A stretch of 64,000 nucleotides of DNA from an uncultured Collinsella sp. Lineage in GTDB: Bacteria; Actinomycetota; Coriobacteriia; Coriobacteriales; Coriobacteriaceae. The notes below the pieces were generated by a model that was given only the letters and a program-made list of their open reading frames with translations, did no database searches and was not told the DNA's origin. The position numbers and the translations under genes are program-made. The stretch lies in the NCBI GenBank assembly GCA_900549745.1, contig URPJ01000010.1:11782-75781 (forward strand), in the 5' to 3' direction. Below, one piece after another: positions 45,855 to 53,995 of this stretch (its first letter is position 1; each line of letters begins with the position of its first letter).

Positions 45855-46379
45855 TTAGTTCTCCTTACCGACGAACATCTCGGAGACCGTCAGGCCACGG
45901 CGAGCCGCGACGTCCTCAGGGCTGGAGAGCTCCTTGAGGCCCTCGACGGCAGCCTTGATGATGTTGAGGCCGTTGTCGGTACCGAGGGACTTGGACAGGA
46001 CGTTCTTGATGCCAGCAAGCTCGAAGAGGGGACGCACAGCGCCGCCGGCGATAACGCCGGTACCCTCGACAGCGGGCTTGATGATGATGCGGCCGGCACC
46101 AAAGTGGCCGAGAACCTCGTGCGGGATGGTGCCCTGATCGGTCACCGGCACGTGGAACATGTTCTTCTTGGCATCGAGAGACGCCTTGGAGATGGCCATG
46201 GGCACCTCAGCGGACTTGCCCATGCCAACGCCGACGTTGCCCTTGCCGTCGCCAACGACGACGAGAGCGACGAGGCTCATGCGACGACCACCCTTGACGG
46301 TCTTCGACACGCGGTTGATGTAAACGACGCGCTCCTCGAACTCGGAGGCCTCGCGCTGCTGCTTCTGATTACGAGCCAT
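45855..46379 (-). CDS. rpsE: 30S ribosomal protein uS5
   Basis: A 174-residue protein: EFEERVVYINRVSKTVKGGRRMSLVALVVVGDGKGNVGVGMGKSAEVPMAISK is the double-stranded-RNA-binding domain, and GSGVIAGG-like TGVIAGGAVRPLFELAGIKNVLSKSLGT follows. It sits between rplR and rpmD. Confidence 0.98.
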   Translation of the reverse strand: MARNQKQQREASEFEERVVYINRVSKTVKGGRRMSLVALVVVGDGKGNVGVGMGKSAEVPMAISKASLDAKKNMFHVPVTDQGTIPHEVLGHFGAGRIIIKPAVEGTGVIAGGAVRPLFELAGIKNVLSKSLGTDNGLNIIKAAVEGLKELSSPEDVAARRGLTVSEMFVGKEN

Positions 46380-46393
46380 GTGCTACATACCTC

Positions 46394-46762
46394 CTAGAAC
46401 TCGAGACCGGCGGCACGAGCACCGTCGGCGAGGGCCTTGACGCGGCCATGGTAGATACGGCCACCGCGATCGAAGGCGACCTTGGTGATGCCGGCCTCGA
46501 TGGCGCGCTTGCCAACGAGCTGACCGACCTTCTCCGCAGCCTCCTTGTTCGAGGTGTGGGTGCCCTTGAACTCGGCCTCGAGGGTCGAGGCAGAGACGAG
46601 CGTCAGGCTGGAGCCCTTGCTGTCGTCGATGATCTGGGCATAGATGTTGGCGTTAGTACGGGTCACGCGAAGACGCGGACGCTCGGAGGTACCCGAGACC
46701 TTGCCGCGAACACGACGCTGACGACGCTTGAGGCCTTCCAGCTTCGCCTTATGCTTGTTCAT
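46394..46762 (-). CDS. rplR: 50S ribosomal protein uL18
   Basis: A 122-residue 5S rRNA-binding protein: RRQRRVRGKVSGTSERPRLRVTRTNANIYAQIIDD and the C-terminus FDRGGRIYHGRVKALADGARAAGLEF. A small hairpin (CCAGCAC/GGTGCTGG near 46795-46813) lies in the gap before it, after rplF. Confidence 0.98.
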   Translation of the reverse strand: MNKHKAKLEGLKRRQRRVRGKVSGTSERPRLRVTRTNANIYAQIIDDSKGSSLTLVSASTLEAEFKGTHTSNKEAAEKVGQLVGKRAIEAGITKVAFDRGGRIYHGRVKALADGARAAGLEF

Positions 46763-46837
46763 ACGTAAACTCCTAAAAAGGTTGATCTTGCCAGCACCTG
46801 ACGGGGTGCTGGTCTTATGCGAGTGAGTCGGTTACGA

Positions 46838-47374
46838 CTACTTGGCGGCCTTACCCAGCTTGCGGCGGATGTGCTCGCCAACGTAGTGGATACCCTTGCC
46901 CTTGTAAGGCTCGGGAGGACGATGGCCGCGGATCTCAGCGGCGATCTGACCGACCTGCTGCTTGTTGATACCCTTGACGTTCACGTGGGTGTTGTCGGGA
47001 ACCTCGAAGGTGATGCCCTCGGGAGCCTCGACGATCACGGGGTGCGAGAAGCCCAGGGAGAACTCGAGGTTCTTGCCCTTCTGCTGCACGCGGTAACCGA
47101 CGCCGGCGAGCTCGAGCTTCTTCTCGAAGCCCTCGGAAACGCCAACAACCATGTTGTGGATGAGGGCGCGGGTGAGGCCGTGGCGGGCACGGGTCTCACG
47201 CTCGTCGTCGGGACGGGAAACGGTGAGGACGTTGTCCTCGACGTTGATAGCGAGCTTCTCAAAGACATCGAGCTCGAGCTGGCCCTTGGGGCCCTTGACG
47301 ACAACGTTGTTGCCGTTGACTGCCACTTCGACTCCGGCGGGAATCTGGACAGGCTTATTACCGATACGAGACAC
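46838..47374 (-). CDS. rplF: 50S ribosomal protein uL6
   Basis: A 178-residue protein: MSRIGNKPVQIPAGVEVAVNGNNVVVKGPKGQLELDV at the N-terminus, and DKQQVGQ-type NKQQVGQIAAEIRGHRPPEPYKGKGIHYVGEHIRRKLGKAAK at the C-terminus. Standard length and place after rpsH. Confidence 0.98.
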   Translation of the reverse strand: MSRIGNKPVQIPAGVEVAVNGNNVVVKGPKGQLELDVFEKLAINVEDNVLTVSRPDDERETRARHGLTRALIHNMVVGVSEGFEKKLELAGVGYRVQQKGKNLEFSLGFSHPVIVEAPEGITFEVPDNTHVNVKGINKQQVGQIAAEIRGHRPPEPYKGKGIHYVGEHIRRKLGKAAK

Positions 47375-47407
47375 GGTGATCTCCTTTCCTTCTACCTACC
47401 GAGCGAA

Positions 47408-47806
47408 TTACCAGACGTAAGCGATGATCTCGCCGCCGACGTTGTGCTTGCGAGCATCGCGGTCGGTCATGACGCCATGGCTGGTGGAAATAATGGCGGT
47501 ACCAAGGCCACCGCGGACGCGGGGCATGTCGGCAACGCCGGTGTACTTACGCAGGCCCGGCTTGGAAATGCGGCGGATGCCGTTGATGACCTTAGCCTTC
47601 TTGGGACCATACTTAAGCGTGATGTGCAGAGTCTTCTGGGGAACGGTGTCCTCGACATCGTAGCCCTCGATGTAGCCCTCCTCGTGCAGAACACGAGCGA
47701 TCTCGACGAGCTTCTTGCTGCTCGGCATGGAGACCGTGGCCTTGTTCACAGAGTTAGCGTTACGGATGCGCGTAAGCATATCTGCGATCGGGTCTGTAAG
47801 GTTCAT
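47408..47806 (-). CDS. rpsH: 30S ribosomal protein uS8
   Basis: A 132-residue protein: MNLTDPIADMLTRIRNANSVNKATVSMPSSKKLVEIARVL, and RGGLGTAIISTSHGVMTDRDARKHNVGGEIIAYVW at the C-terminus. In E. coli S8 is the translational repressor of this operon. Confidence 0.98.
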   Translation of the reverse strand: MNLTDPIADMLTRIRNANSVNKATVSMPSSKKLVEIARVLHEEGYIEGYDVEDTVPQKTLHITLKYGPKKAKVINGIRRISKPGLRKYTGVADMPRVRGGLGTAIISTSHGVMTDRDARKHNVGGEIIAYVW

Positions 47807-47925
47807 ACAGATTCTCCTTCGTTCTTGATGAACACGTGCTCTTGGTTCTTCGCCGCCCTTAACGGCAAAGCCTTTTTAGCGCGTTTTCCCTGTTCCAAAC
47901 TGATGCTTGAAACGCTGGTAGTGAC

Positions 47926-48111
47926 TTACCAGCTGGCCTTCTTAACGCCGGGAAGCTCGCCCTTGAGTGCAAGCTCGCGGAAGCAGACACGGCACAGGCC
48001 GAACTTGCGGTACACAGAGTGCGGACGGCCGCAGCGCTGGCAGCGCGTGTACTCACGAGTAGAGAACTTCTGCTTGCGATTGCACTTGACGATCATCGAT
48101 GTCTTAGCCAC
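47926..48111 (-). CDS. rpsZ: 30S ribosomal protein uS14, zinc type
   Basis: A 61-residue S14 of the zinc-binding type: four Cys in CQRCGRPHSVYRKFGLCRVCFRELALKGELPGVKKASW. It lies between rplE and rpsH as usual. The downstream gap of 119 bases has no gene. Confidence 0.97.
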   Translation of the reverse strand: MAKTSMIVKCNRKQKFSTREYTRCQRCGRPHSVYRKFGLCRVCFRELALKGELPGVKKASW

Positions 48112-48190
48112 TTATATCCTCCTCACATAGAGTATTGTTCGCCCCAAGCGCCGCCCCCTTGTGGGAACGGCGCTTATAGGGCAGGTGAAC

Positions 48191-48748
48191 CTATTTCTTG
48201 AACGGGAAACCGAAGGCGTCCAGAAGGGCCTTGGCCTCCTCATCGGTATTGGCGGTGGTCACGAAAGTGATGTCCATACCGCGCTGGTGATCGACGGAAT
48301 CGAAGTCGATCTCGGGGAAGATGAGCTGCTCGGTGACGCCCATGGAGAAGTTACCACGGCCGTCGAAGCTCTTGGCGGAGATGCCGCGGAAGTCGCGGAT
48401 ACGGGGGATCGCGACGGAGGTCAGACGATCGAAGAACTCCCACATACGGTCGCCACGCAGGGTAACCTTGCAGCCGATCGGCATACCAGCGCGCAGGCGG
48501 AAGGTAGCGATGGACTTGCGGGCACGGGTGATCATCGGCTGCTGGCCGGTGATGGCGCGCAGGTCGCGCACGGCACCGTCGATGGCCTTGGAATCGGTAG
48601 CGGCCTCGCCGACACCCATGTTCACGACAATCTTCTCAAACTTGGGGATCATCATGACGTTCTCGTACTGGAACTTGTCCTGAAGCTGCTGCTTGACCTC
48701 GTTGTTGTACTTGGTCTTCAGACGCGGCACATACTTCTCTTCTGCCAT
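48191..48748 (-). CDS. rplE: 50S ribosomal protein uL5
   Basis: A 185-residue 5S rRNA-binding protein: VPRLKTKYNNEVKQQLQDKFQYENVMMIPKFEKIVVNMGVGEA, ITGQQPMITRARKSIATFRLRAGMPIGCKVTLRGDRMWEFFDRL, and a normal C-terminus. AAGGAG lies 6 bases before the ATG. It is the first gene of this ribosomal block. rplX and rplN, which normally precede it, are absent and a foreign-looking junction follows. Confidence 0.98.
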   Translation of the reverse strand: MAEEKYVPRLKTKYNNEVKQQLQDKFQYENVMMIPKFEKIVVNMGVGEAATDSKAIDGAVRDLRAITGQQPMITRARKSIATFRLRAGMPIGCKVTLRGDRMWEFFDRLTSVAIPRIRDFRGISAKSFDGRGNFSMGVTEQLIFPEIDFDSVDHQRGMDITFVTTANTDEEAKALLDAFGFPFKK

Positions 48749-48885
48749 TGTTCACTCCTTCTTGGGGTTTTAAGCACGGGGCGTGGCCACGATGGGTTGT
48801 CCTCGTGCCTCCTGGCTGCATCCGCGCCGCTCATGGCATTTTGCGGTTTGGACTCGACACAGCAGGAGCCGACAAAACAATCGGT

Positions 48886-48914
48886 ACTATACGCGCATCG
48901 GGAGTGTATTTCCA
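48886..48914 (-). promoter_or_regulatory. Candidate promoter of the truncated spc operon
   Basis: On the minus strand, TGGAAA (48909-48914), a 17-base spacer and TATAGT (48886-48891) give a leader of about 130 bases before rplE. If real, it replaces the S10/spc promoters lost by the break. Confidence 0.45.
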
Positions 48915-48976
48915 GAAAAACCTCGTCTGCCTGCACAACTCCACAACTCCCCCGCACAAATGGGTCCAAAAAAGCT

Positions 48977-49042
48977 GTTGCGGTGAAATAGGGACTGTTT
49001 GGCGGCCTAACAGGCTTAAACAATCCGTATTTCACCGCAACT
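48977..49042. repeat. 66-bp palindromic repeat, copy B
   Basis: It starts GTTGCGGTGAAATA and ends TTTCACCGCAACT. The outer 14 bases are perfect arms and the rest pairs well. It lies between the xdhC-like gene and the rplE leader, at the point where the ribosomal cluster is interrupted. Confidence 0.92.
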
Positions 49043-49059
49043 TATTGGTGGGGATGCGA

Positions 49060-50103
49060 TTAGCGCTTGCGGGGGACGAGTTTGGTGCGGCGCAGGTGGA
49101 TCATCTCGGCGGCGATGGAGATGGCGATCTCCTCGGGGTCCTCGGCCTCGATGGCAACGCCGATCGGCAGGTGCAGCCCGTCGATCTGGTCCTGCGTAAA
49201 GCCCTCCTGCTCCAAGCGAGCCCGCACAAAGGCCGTCTTGCGGCGCGAGCCAAGGCAACCCAGATAGGCGGGCTTGGCGCGCATGGCCTGAATCACCACG
49301 TCGATATCGGACTTGTGGCCTGCTGTGGCCACGACCACCAAGTCGCGCGGACCGATGGGGCACTGCTCGCCCAGGTTCTTGTAGTCGACCAGACGACGGT
49401 CGTAGACACCGGGTACCCATTCGGGCGTCAGCGTGCCGGGGCGGTCGTCGCACGCCACGACGGCAAAGCCCGCCGCCGTGAGCACCCGCGCCGTCGCAGC
49501 ACCCACGTGGCCGCAGCCAAAGATATAGGTCAGGCCCTCGGGGCAGAGCGTCTCGATGTGCGCGGGAGGAATCTCGGAGGCGGCGTTGGTGTAGGTGGCC
49601 TTACTCCCCTCCTCCACCAGCGAAAGCCCGGGGCAGCCCGCAATGGTGCGGCGCGATTCCTCGCCATGATACTCGGCAACATCGCCTTCGAGCGCGTTTG
49701 CGATAAACGGTTCAAAGTCGATGACGAAGTCGCCGATGCGTCGATATGCCAAGACGTCGGCAGCCGACTGGAACAACGGTGCCTTGGTCGCGTCCAGGTG
49801 CAAATAGCACAGGCAGATGGCTCCGCCGCAGATCATGCCGGTATCGGAGTTCTCGCCGCCCATGGTGTAGCGGACCAGACGCGACTGTCCCGCGCTCAGG
49901 AGCTCGCGTGCCTCGTCCAGCGCAAAGAGCTCGATCTTACCGCCGCCGATGGTGCCCGCCTGGCTACCGTCGGCAAAGACGGCCATCCAGGCGCCCACGC
50001 CGCGCGGCGACGACCCCGCCGTGCCGGCCACGACCACCAGCTCGCACGTCTCGCCAGCACGCAGGGCGGCAAGCGCCGCATTCACAACATCGAGCTTTTC
50101 CAT
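49060..50103 (-). CDS. XdhC/CoxI-family molybdenum-hydroxylase maturation protein
   Basis: A 347-residue protein with the XdhC N-terminal domain (ELVVVAGTAGSSPRGVGAWMAVFADGSQAGTIGGGKIE, then MGGENSDTGMICGGAICLCYL) and a C-terminal Rossmann domain (TYIFGCGHVGAATARVLTAAGFAVVACDDR, CLGSRRKTAFVRARLEQEGF). XdhC proteins bind molybdenum cofactor and sulfurate it for hydroxylases such as xanthine dehydrogenase. It lies 9 bases downstream of yqeB. The client enzyme is not in this window. Confidence 0.9.
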   Translation of the reverse strand: MEKLDVVNAALAALRAGETCELVVVAGTAGSSPRGVGAWMAVFADGSQAGTIGGGKIELFALDEARELLSAGQSRLVRYTMGGENSDTGMICGGAICLCYLHLDATKAPLFQSAADVLAYRRIGDFVIDFEPFIANALEGDVAEYHGEESRRTIAGCPGLSLVEEGSKATYTNAASEIPPAHIETLCPEGLTYIFGCGHVGAATARVLTAAGFAVVACDDRPGTLTPEWVPGVYDRRLVDYKNLGEQCPIGPRDLVVVATAGHKSDIDVVIQAMRAKPAYLGCLGSRRKTAFVRARLEQEGFTQDQIDGLHLPIGVAIEAEDPEEIAISIAAEMIHLRRTKLVPRKR

Positions 50104-50112
50104 TGCCGCCTT

Positions 50113-50907
50113 CTATCCTCTAAAGACATCGGTGAGCATAGCGAGTGCCTCGAGCACGCCGCCGCCGACCGACGTCGCCTTGTCCGAAATATAGTTGATA
50201 TAGCTGGCATCGCCGCGCGGATCGACATCGGCGCATTTTAAGCCCTCAGTCACCTGCACGCCGTTCGCCAAAAGCCCGCGCAGACAGCCATCGATCTGCG
50301 TGCACATGGGCGTATCGCCCACGTAGCCAATCACGTCTCCGGCGCTCACGATGTCGCCGATTGCGCGGTCGGACCGAAACACGCCGGCGGCGGGGCTGTG
50401 GATAACGCGTTCTTTGCCATAGCCGGCGATAATACCCGGCACGCCCGTGTTGGGCTGGGGCGAACCTTGGGTAATGACACGGCCGAGAAAATGCCCGCGC
50501 ATGGTCTCGACCACAGCGTCGCAGTCAACCGGCGCGGTAAAGCCCGGCCCCACGGCAATAACGGCAGGCGCCATGTCGCGCGTGGTGCCCAAGTTATGCT
50601 TGGCCAGAATCGCGTCGACCACAGCCGCGGGTTTCAGTTCGTCGAGCATCTTGGCCTGGGGGTCTACCACGACGGCGACGTCTCCGGCCTCGGTAATTGC
50701 AAGCGCCTCTGCCGGCGTCTGCGCCAAGCGGGCGCGAATGCCCTCGACCTCGACCTCGCCCAAGCGAATGGCCTCGCAAAAACTGATTGTGCGGCGGATG
50801 CACGTGGGAACCGCGATATCGGCCATAACGACCGACACGCCGGCGCGCACCAAGCGAGCGGCGACGCCCGTGGCGATATCGCCGGCGCCGCGAACATAAA
50901 CGAGCAT
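50113..50907 (-). CDS. yqeB: YqeB-like protein of the selenium-dependent molybdenum hydroxylase system
   Basis: A 264-residue protein: YVRGAGDIATGVAARLVRAGVSVVMADIAVPTCIRRTISFCEAI is the N-terminal nucleotide-binding-like motif shared by the EF2563/YqeB family. This family is named for co-occurrence with selenium-dependent molybdenum hydroxylases; the chemical role is unproven. GPGFTAPVDCDAVVETMRGHFLGRVI is the central motif. GGAGG precedes the start. It is immediately upstream of the xdhC-like gene, and divergent from yqeC. Confidence 0.87.
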   Translation of the reverse strand: MLVYVRGAGDIATGVAARLVRAGVSVVMADIAVPTCIRRTISFCEAIRLGEVEVEGIRARLAQTPAEALAITEAGDVAVVVDPQAKMLDELKPAAVVDAILAKHNLGTTRDMAPAVIAVGPGFTAPVDCDAVVETMRGHFLGRVITQGSPQPNTGVPGIIAGYGKERVIHSPAAGVFRSDRAIGDIVSAGDVIGYVGDTPMCTQIDGCLRGLLANGVQVTEGLKCADVDPRGDASYINYISDKATSVGGGVLEALAMLTDVFRG

Positions 50908-51009
50908 TCCCGGGACACCTCCCTGTGCTACGGTTTGAGCAGAGCAAAAGCGGTCCGACCGCTACTCTGATGATTATTTATTATCACAGTATTATACGGC
51001 GGTGAACAG

Positions 51010-51744
51010 ATGGAAACGGTTAGCGGCAATCTTGCCTCGGCGCTCAGGATCGAGCCGGGCATTACCGCGATTATCGGCAGCGGCGGCAAGTCGACGTTGC
51101 TGAAAACGCTGGGTCTCGAGCTCATGCGCGCCGGCGGCGGGGTGCTCCTCTGCACCACCACGCACATGTTTCCCGTCGCCGGCGTCCCGTGGGACGGGTC
51201 GAATCGTCGCCTGGGTGCCGCACCTTGGAAGCCGGGTGCCGCGCATGTTCCCGGCTGCACCTGTGAGGCGTGCGCGGGACTTGCCCGCGGGAGTATTTGC
51301 CAGGCGGGTGTCTTAGACCCGGAAACAGGCAAGCTCTCCGCACCCGCCGAGCCACTCAACGAGCTGGCACAGCGCTTTGACTACGTGTTGGCCGAGGCGG
51401 ACGGCAGCAAGCGGCTCCCGCTCAAGGCGCACGCCCCGTGGGAGCCGGTAATTCCCTCTGGCACGGCCAACATCGTCTGGATCGTCGGCGCCTCGGGGTT
51501 CGGCAAGCCCATCAACGAAGCCGTCCACCGCCCCGAGCTCTTTTGCGAGCGTTGCGGCTGCGAGCTCACTGACATCGCCACGCCCGAGCGCGTCGCCATG
51601 GTGCTCAATGCCGAGATGCAGGCGCTGAAACTCAGCACCGCACGCGTCATGCTCAACCAAGTCGACACGCTCAGCGACCCCACGATGGCCGACCGCTTCG
51701 AGGCAGCTCTCGACCGTCCCGTCGTCGCCAGCAGCCTCAAGTAG
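51010..51744 (+). CDS. yqeC: YqeC-like protein (selenium cofactor biosynthesis family)
   Basis: A 244-residue P-loop protein: ITAIIGSGGKSTLLKTLG at 18-35 is the nucleotide site, VLAEADGSKRLPLKAHAPWEPV and GASGFGKPINEAVHRPE follow. The YqeC family is tied to a labile selenium cofactor of molybdenum hydroxylases. Two Cys clusters stand out: Cys83, 85, 88, 97 and Cys179, 182, 184, which could bind a metal. It is transcribed opposite to yqeB with a 100-base gap. A GGCGGTG site precedes ATG 51010. Confidence 0.85.
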   Translation: METVSGNLASALRIEPGITAIIGSGGKSTLLKTLGLELMRAGGGVLLCTTTHMFPVAGVPWDGSNRRLGAAPWKPGAAHVPGCTCEACAGLARGSICQAGVLDPETGKLSAPAEPLNELAQRFDYVLAEADGSKRLPLKAHAPWEPVIPSGTANIVWIVGASGFGKPINEAVHRPELFCERCGCELTDIATPERVAMVLNAEMQALKLSTARVMLNQVDTLSDPTMADRFEAALDRPVVASSLK

Positions 51745-51761
51745 CCGGCCCCATCTCCTCA

Positions 51762-51827
51762 GTTGCGGTGAAATACGGACTGTTTGGCCGCCCGACGGCC
51801 GCAAACAGTCCGTATTTCACCGCAACT
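51762..51827. repeat. 66-bp palindromic repeat, copy C (near perfect)
   Basis: The first 25 bases pair exactly with the last 25; the arms extend outwards a few bases further (CTCCTCA against TGAGGAG). It is in the gap between yqeC and the hydantoinase gene, facing the 3' ends of both. Confidence 0.92.
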
Positions 51828-51853
51828 GAGGAGGGGACACGGTATCTTTGCTG

Positions 51854-53221
51854 CTAGCGGGGCACGTAGCGGCCGGGCTGGGCTCCGGTGGGCTCGCCAT
51901 CGCGTGCCGCCAGCACGCCGTTCACAAACACGGCCTTGGCGCGGCCATGTGCCTCAAAACCCTCGAGCGGCGTGTAGTCCACAGCCTGATGCTGCGTCGC
52001 CGCGCTAATGGTCCAGCGCGCCTTGGGATCCCACACGCACACGTCGGCATCGGCGCCCTCGGCAAGACAGCCCTTACGCGGATACATGCCAAAGATGCGC
52101 GCCGGGTTCTCGCTCATCAAGCGGCACAGATCCTCGGGACCCAGCTGTCCCTCAAAGCTCGTAGCGATCGCGACAGGACGATGCTCCACGCCGGGTCCGC
52201 CGTTGGGAATCGCGCGGAAATCGTCGCGTCCGCGGTCCTTTTGCCCGTGCAGGTTAAAGCTGCAATGATCGGTCGCAATCGTATCGATCTCGCCGGCCAC
52301 AAGCGCCTCGCGCAGCGCGGCACGGTCACCGGCATGGCGCAGCGGCGGGCTCATCACGTACTTGGCGCCCGCAAAGCCGTCCTCGCCCTGCTCCAGATAG
52401 CAAGTATCGTCGAGCATCAGATACTGAGGGCAGGTCTCGACATAGATATTCTTCTGCCCGCGCGCCTTGGCGGCACGGATGGCCTCAAGACCCAGCTTGG
52501 TCGAAAGGTGCACCACATTGACTGGAGCGTCCCCGGCTAAGTGCGCCAGATACAGCAGACGACTCACGGCCTCGGCCTCGCACACGTCCGGACGGCTGAG
52601 CGCATGCCCCTCGGGCCCATGAATCCCCTGCTCGTACACGCGCTTCTGCAGTTCATTCACCAGCGTACCGTTCTCGCAATGCACGCAGAGCATGCCGCCC
52701 ACGCGCTTGAGTTCCTCCAGCACCTCGAGCGTCTCGGCGTCGTCCAGGCGCAGGTGGTCATAGGCAAAGTAGGTCTTAAACGACGACACGCCCGCCTCGC
52801 GCATGGCCGAAAGATCGGCGCGGTTGCGTTCATTCCACTCGGCGAGTGCCATATGAAACGCGTAGTTGGCCGTGCAGGTTCCGTCGGCGCGGCGATGCCA
52901 CTCGGCCAAGGCATCGGGCATGGTCACGCCGCGATCGGCCGTCGCGTAGTCCACGATGGTCGTCGTACCGCCGCAGGCAGCCGCACGCGTACCGGTCTCA
53001 AAGCTATCAGCCGTCCAATCCATGCCAGTCCAGCACTGCATGTGCGTGTGGCCGTCGATAAAGCCGGGGAACACCCAACAGTCGGTGGCGTCCTGGACGG
53101 TATCGCCCTCGCCCGGCTCGATTGCCGCGGCAATCCGCACGATCTTATCGCCCTCCATGGCAAGATCGGCGCGGCGAAGCCCCTGGGGCGTCACGAGCGC
53201 GCCGTTTTTGATGATGATCAT
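51854..53221 (-). CDS. Dihydropyrimidinase/hydantoinase-family amidohydrolase (HyuA-like)
   Basis: A 455-residue cyclic amidohydrolase. Metal ligands: His58 and His60 in PGFIDGHTHMQ, likely carboxylated Lys149 in SFKTYFAYDH, then HCENG, VHLSTKLG, and the Asp in DTIATDHCSF. It hydrolyses cyclic amides such as hydantoins or dihydropyrimidines. In E. coli hyuA lies in the same set with ygeWXY and yqeBC, so a ring-opening step in purine breakdown is the likely role. AAGGAG precedes ATG 53221. It is 9 bases downstream of the MocA-like gene. Confidence 0.92.
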   Translation of the reverse strand: MIIIKNGALVTPQGLRRADLAMEGDKIVRIAAAIEPGEGDTVQDATDCWVFPGFIDGHTHMQCWTGMDWTADSFETGTRAAACGGTTTIVDYATADRGVTMPDALAEWHRRADGTCTANYAFHMALAEWNERNRADLSAMREAGVSSFKTYFAYDHLRLDDAETLEVLEELKRVGGMLCVHCENGTLVNELQKRVYEQGIHGPEGHALSRPDVCEAEAVSRLLYLAHLAGDAPVNVVHLSTKLGLEAIRAAKARGQKNIYVETCPQYLMLDDTCYLEQGEDGFAGAKYVMSPPLRHAGDRAALREALVAGEIDTIATDHCSFNLHGQKDRGRDDFRAIPNGGPGVEHRPVAIATSFEGQLGPEDLCRLMSENPARIFGMYPRKGCLAEGADADVCVWDPKARWTISAATQHQAVDYTPLEGFEAHGRAKAVFVNGVLAARDGEPTGAQPGRYVPR

Positions 53222-53230
53222 AATTGCTCC

Positions 53231-53845
53231 TTATTGATTGATGCAGTTGGCCACGCGATCAAAATACGAGCAGGCGGCGATATGCTCCGTTATGCGTTGC
53301 TGTCCCTTGGCGGTATCGACGTCCCACAGCTCGTAGGCACGCGCCTCGACCAGCACCACATCGGTACGGTCCTTGAGGATCGAACCGCCGCCGTCCTTGC
53401 CCTCAAGACGTATGAGCGCATCGAACAATTCCGCCGGAAAGAGCACCGGACTCGAAGGCTCACCGTTGCACGCAAGACGCGCCGGATGTTTGCGGCCACG
53501 CTCGTCAAATGCACGAACCATAGCCTCAAAAGAATCCAAACTCACGAGCGGCTGGTCGCCCGGCAAAAAGAGGCAACCTTTCCAGTTGCGTTCTGCCCCC
53601 CACGAAAGGCCGGCCTTAATGCTTTGACTGCGCAGCTCGCCATCGTGCAGCACGCACGGGCAATGCTTGTCCTCGCAAATCTGAGCGACCTCGGGCCAAC
53701 GCGTCGAAACCACGACGTCAAAGCCCCGGGGAACCGAATCGATGGTCCGGGCAATCAGCGGCTCGCCATAGATATCGGCAAGCATCTTGTTAGAGCCAAA
53801 CCGCTTGCCCTCGCCCGAAGCCATAATGACGCATCCAAGTTTCAT
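53231..53845 (-). CDS. MocA/YgfJ-like nucleotidyltransferase
   Basis: A 204-residue protein of the MobA/MocA type: LGCVIMASGEGKRFGSNKMLADIYGEPLIARTID carries the nucleotide-binding loop, then LPGDQPLVSLDSFEAMVRAF, and GGGSILKDRTD near the C-terminus. MocA makes molybdopterin cytosine dinucleotide for hydroxylases. Start ATG 53845 has GGGGAGG upstream. In E. coli the ygfJ/mocA gene is part of the same yge/yqe cluster, so it is likely to serve the missing hydroxylase. Confidence 0.88.
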   Translation of the reverse strand: MKLGCVIMASGEGKRFGSNKMLADIYGEPLIARTIDSVPRGFDVVVSTRWPEVAQICEDKHCPCVLHDGELRSQSIKAGLSWGAERNWKGCLFLPGDQPLVSLDSFEAMVRAFDERGRKHPARLACNGEPSSPVLFPAELFDALIRLEGKDGGGSILKDRTDVVLVEARAYELWDVDTAKGQQRITEHIAACSYFDRVANCINQ

Positions 53846-53932
53846 GGTGATACCTCCCCTGAAACCATCGTACCCATAACTCGCGCCGCGGGCATCCACA
53901 TCGAAAGCGCTTATCCCGCACGCCCGCGATGC

Positions 53933-53972
53933 AAAAAAGGGGCACCCCGCCGGTTGGCAGAGCGCCCCCTTT
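53933..53972 (-). terminator. Terminator of ygeW
   Basis: AAGGGGGCGC pairs with a GTGCCCCTT arm, followed on the minus strand by TTTTTT. It lies about 25 bases past the ygeW stop, separating ygeW from the MocA-like gene. Confidence 0.8.
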
Positions 53973-53995
53973 ACATGGCTTACCTCAACCCGGCT

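Noticed and set aside
43835..48130. Long plus-strand frames across secY and the ribosomal genes
   Set aside because: They are shadows of strongly conserved minus-strand genes.
48748..50241. Long plus-strand frame covering the rplE/xdhC junction
   Set aside because: It crosses the 66-bp palindrome and the xdhC-like gene antisense; no start signal or known domain.
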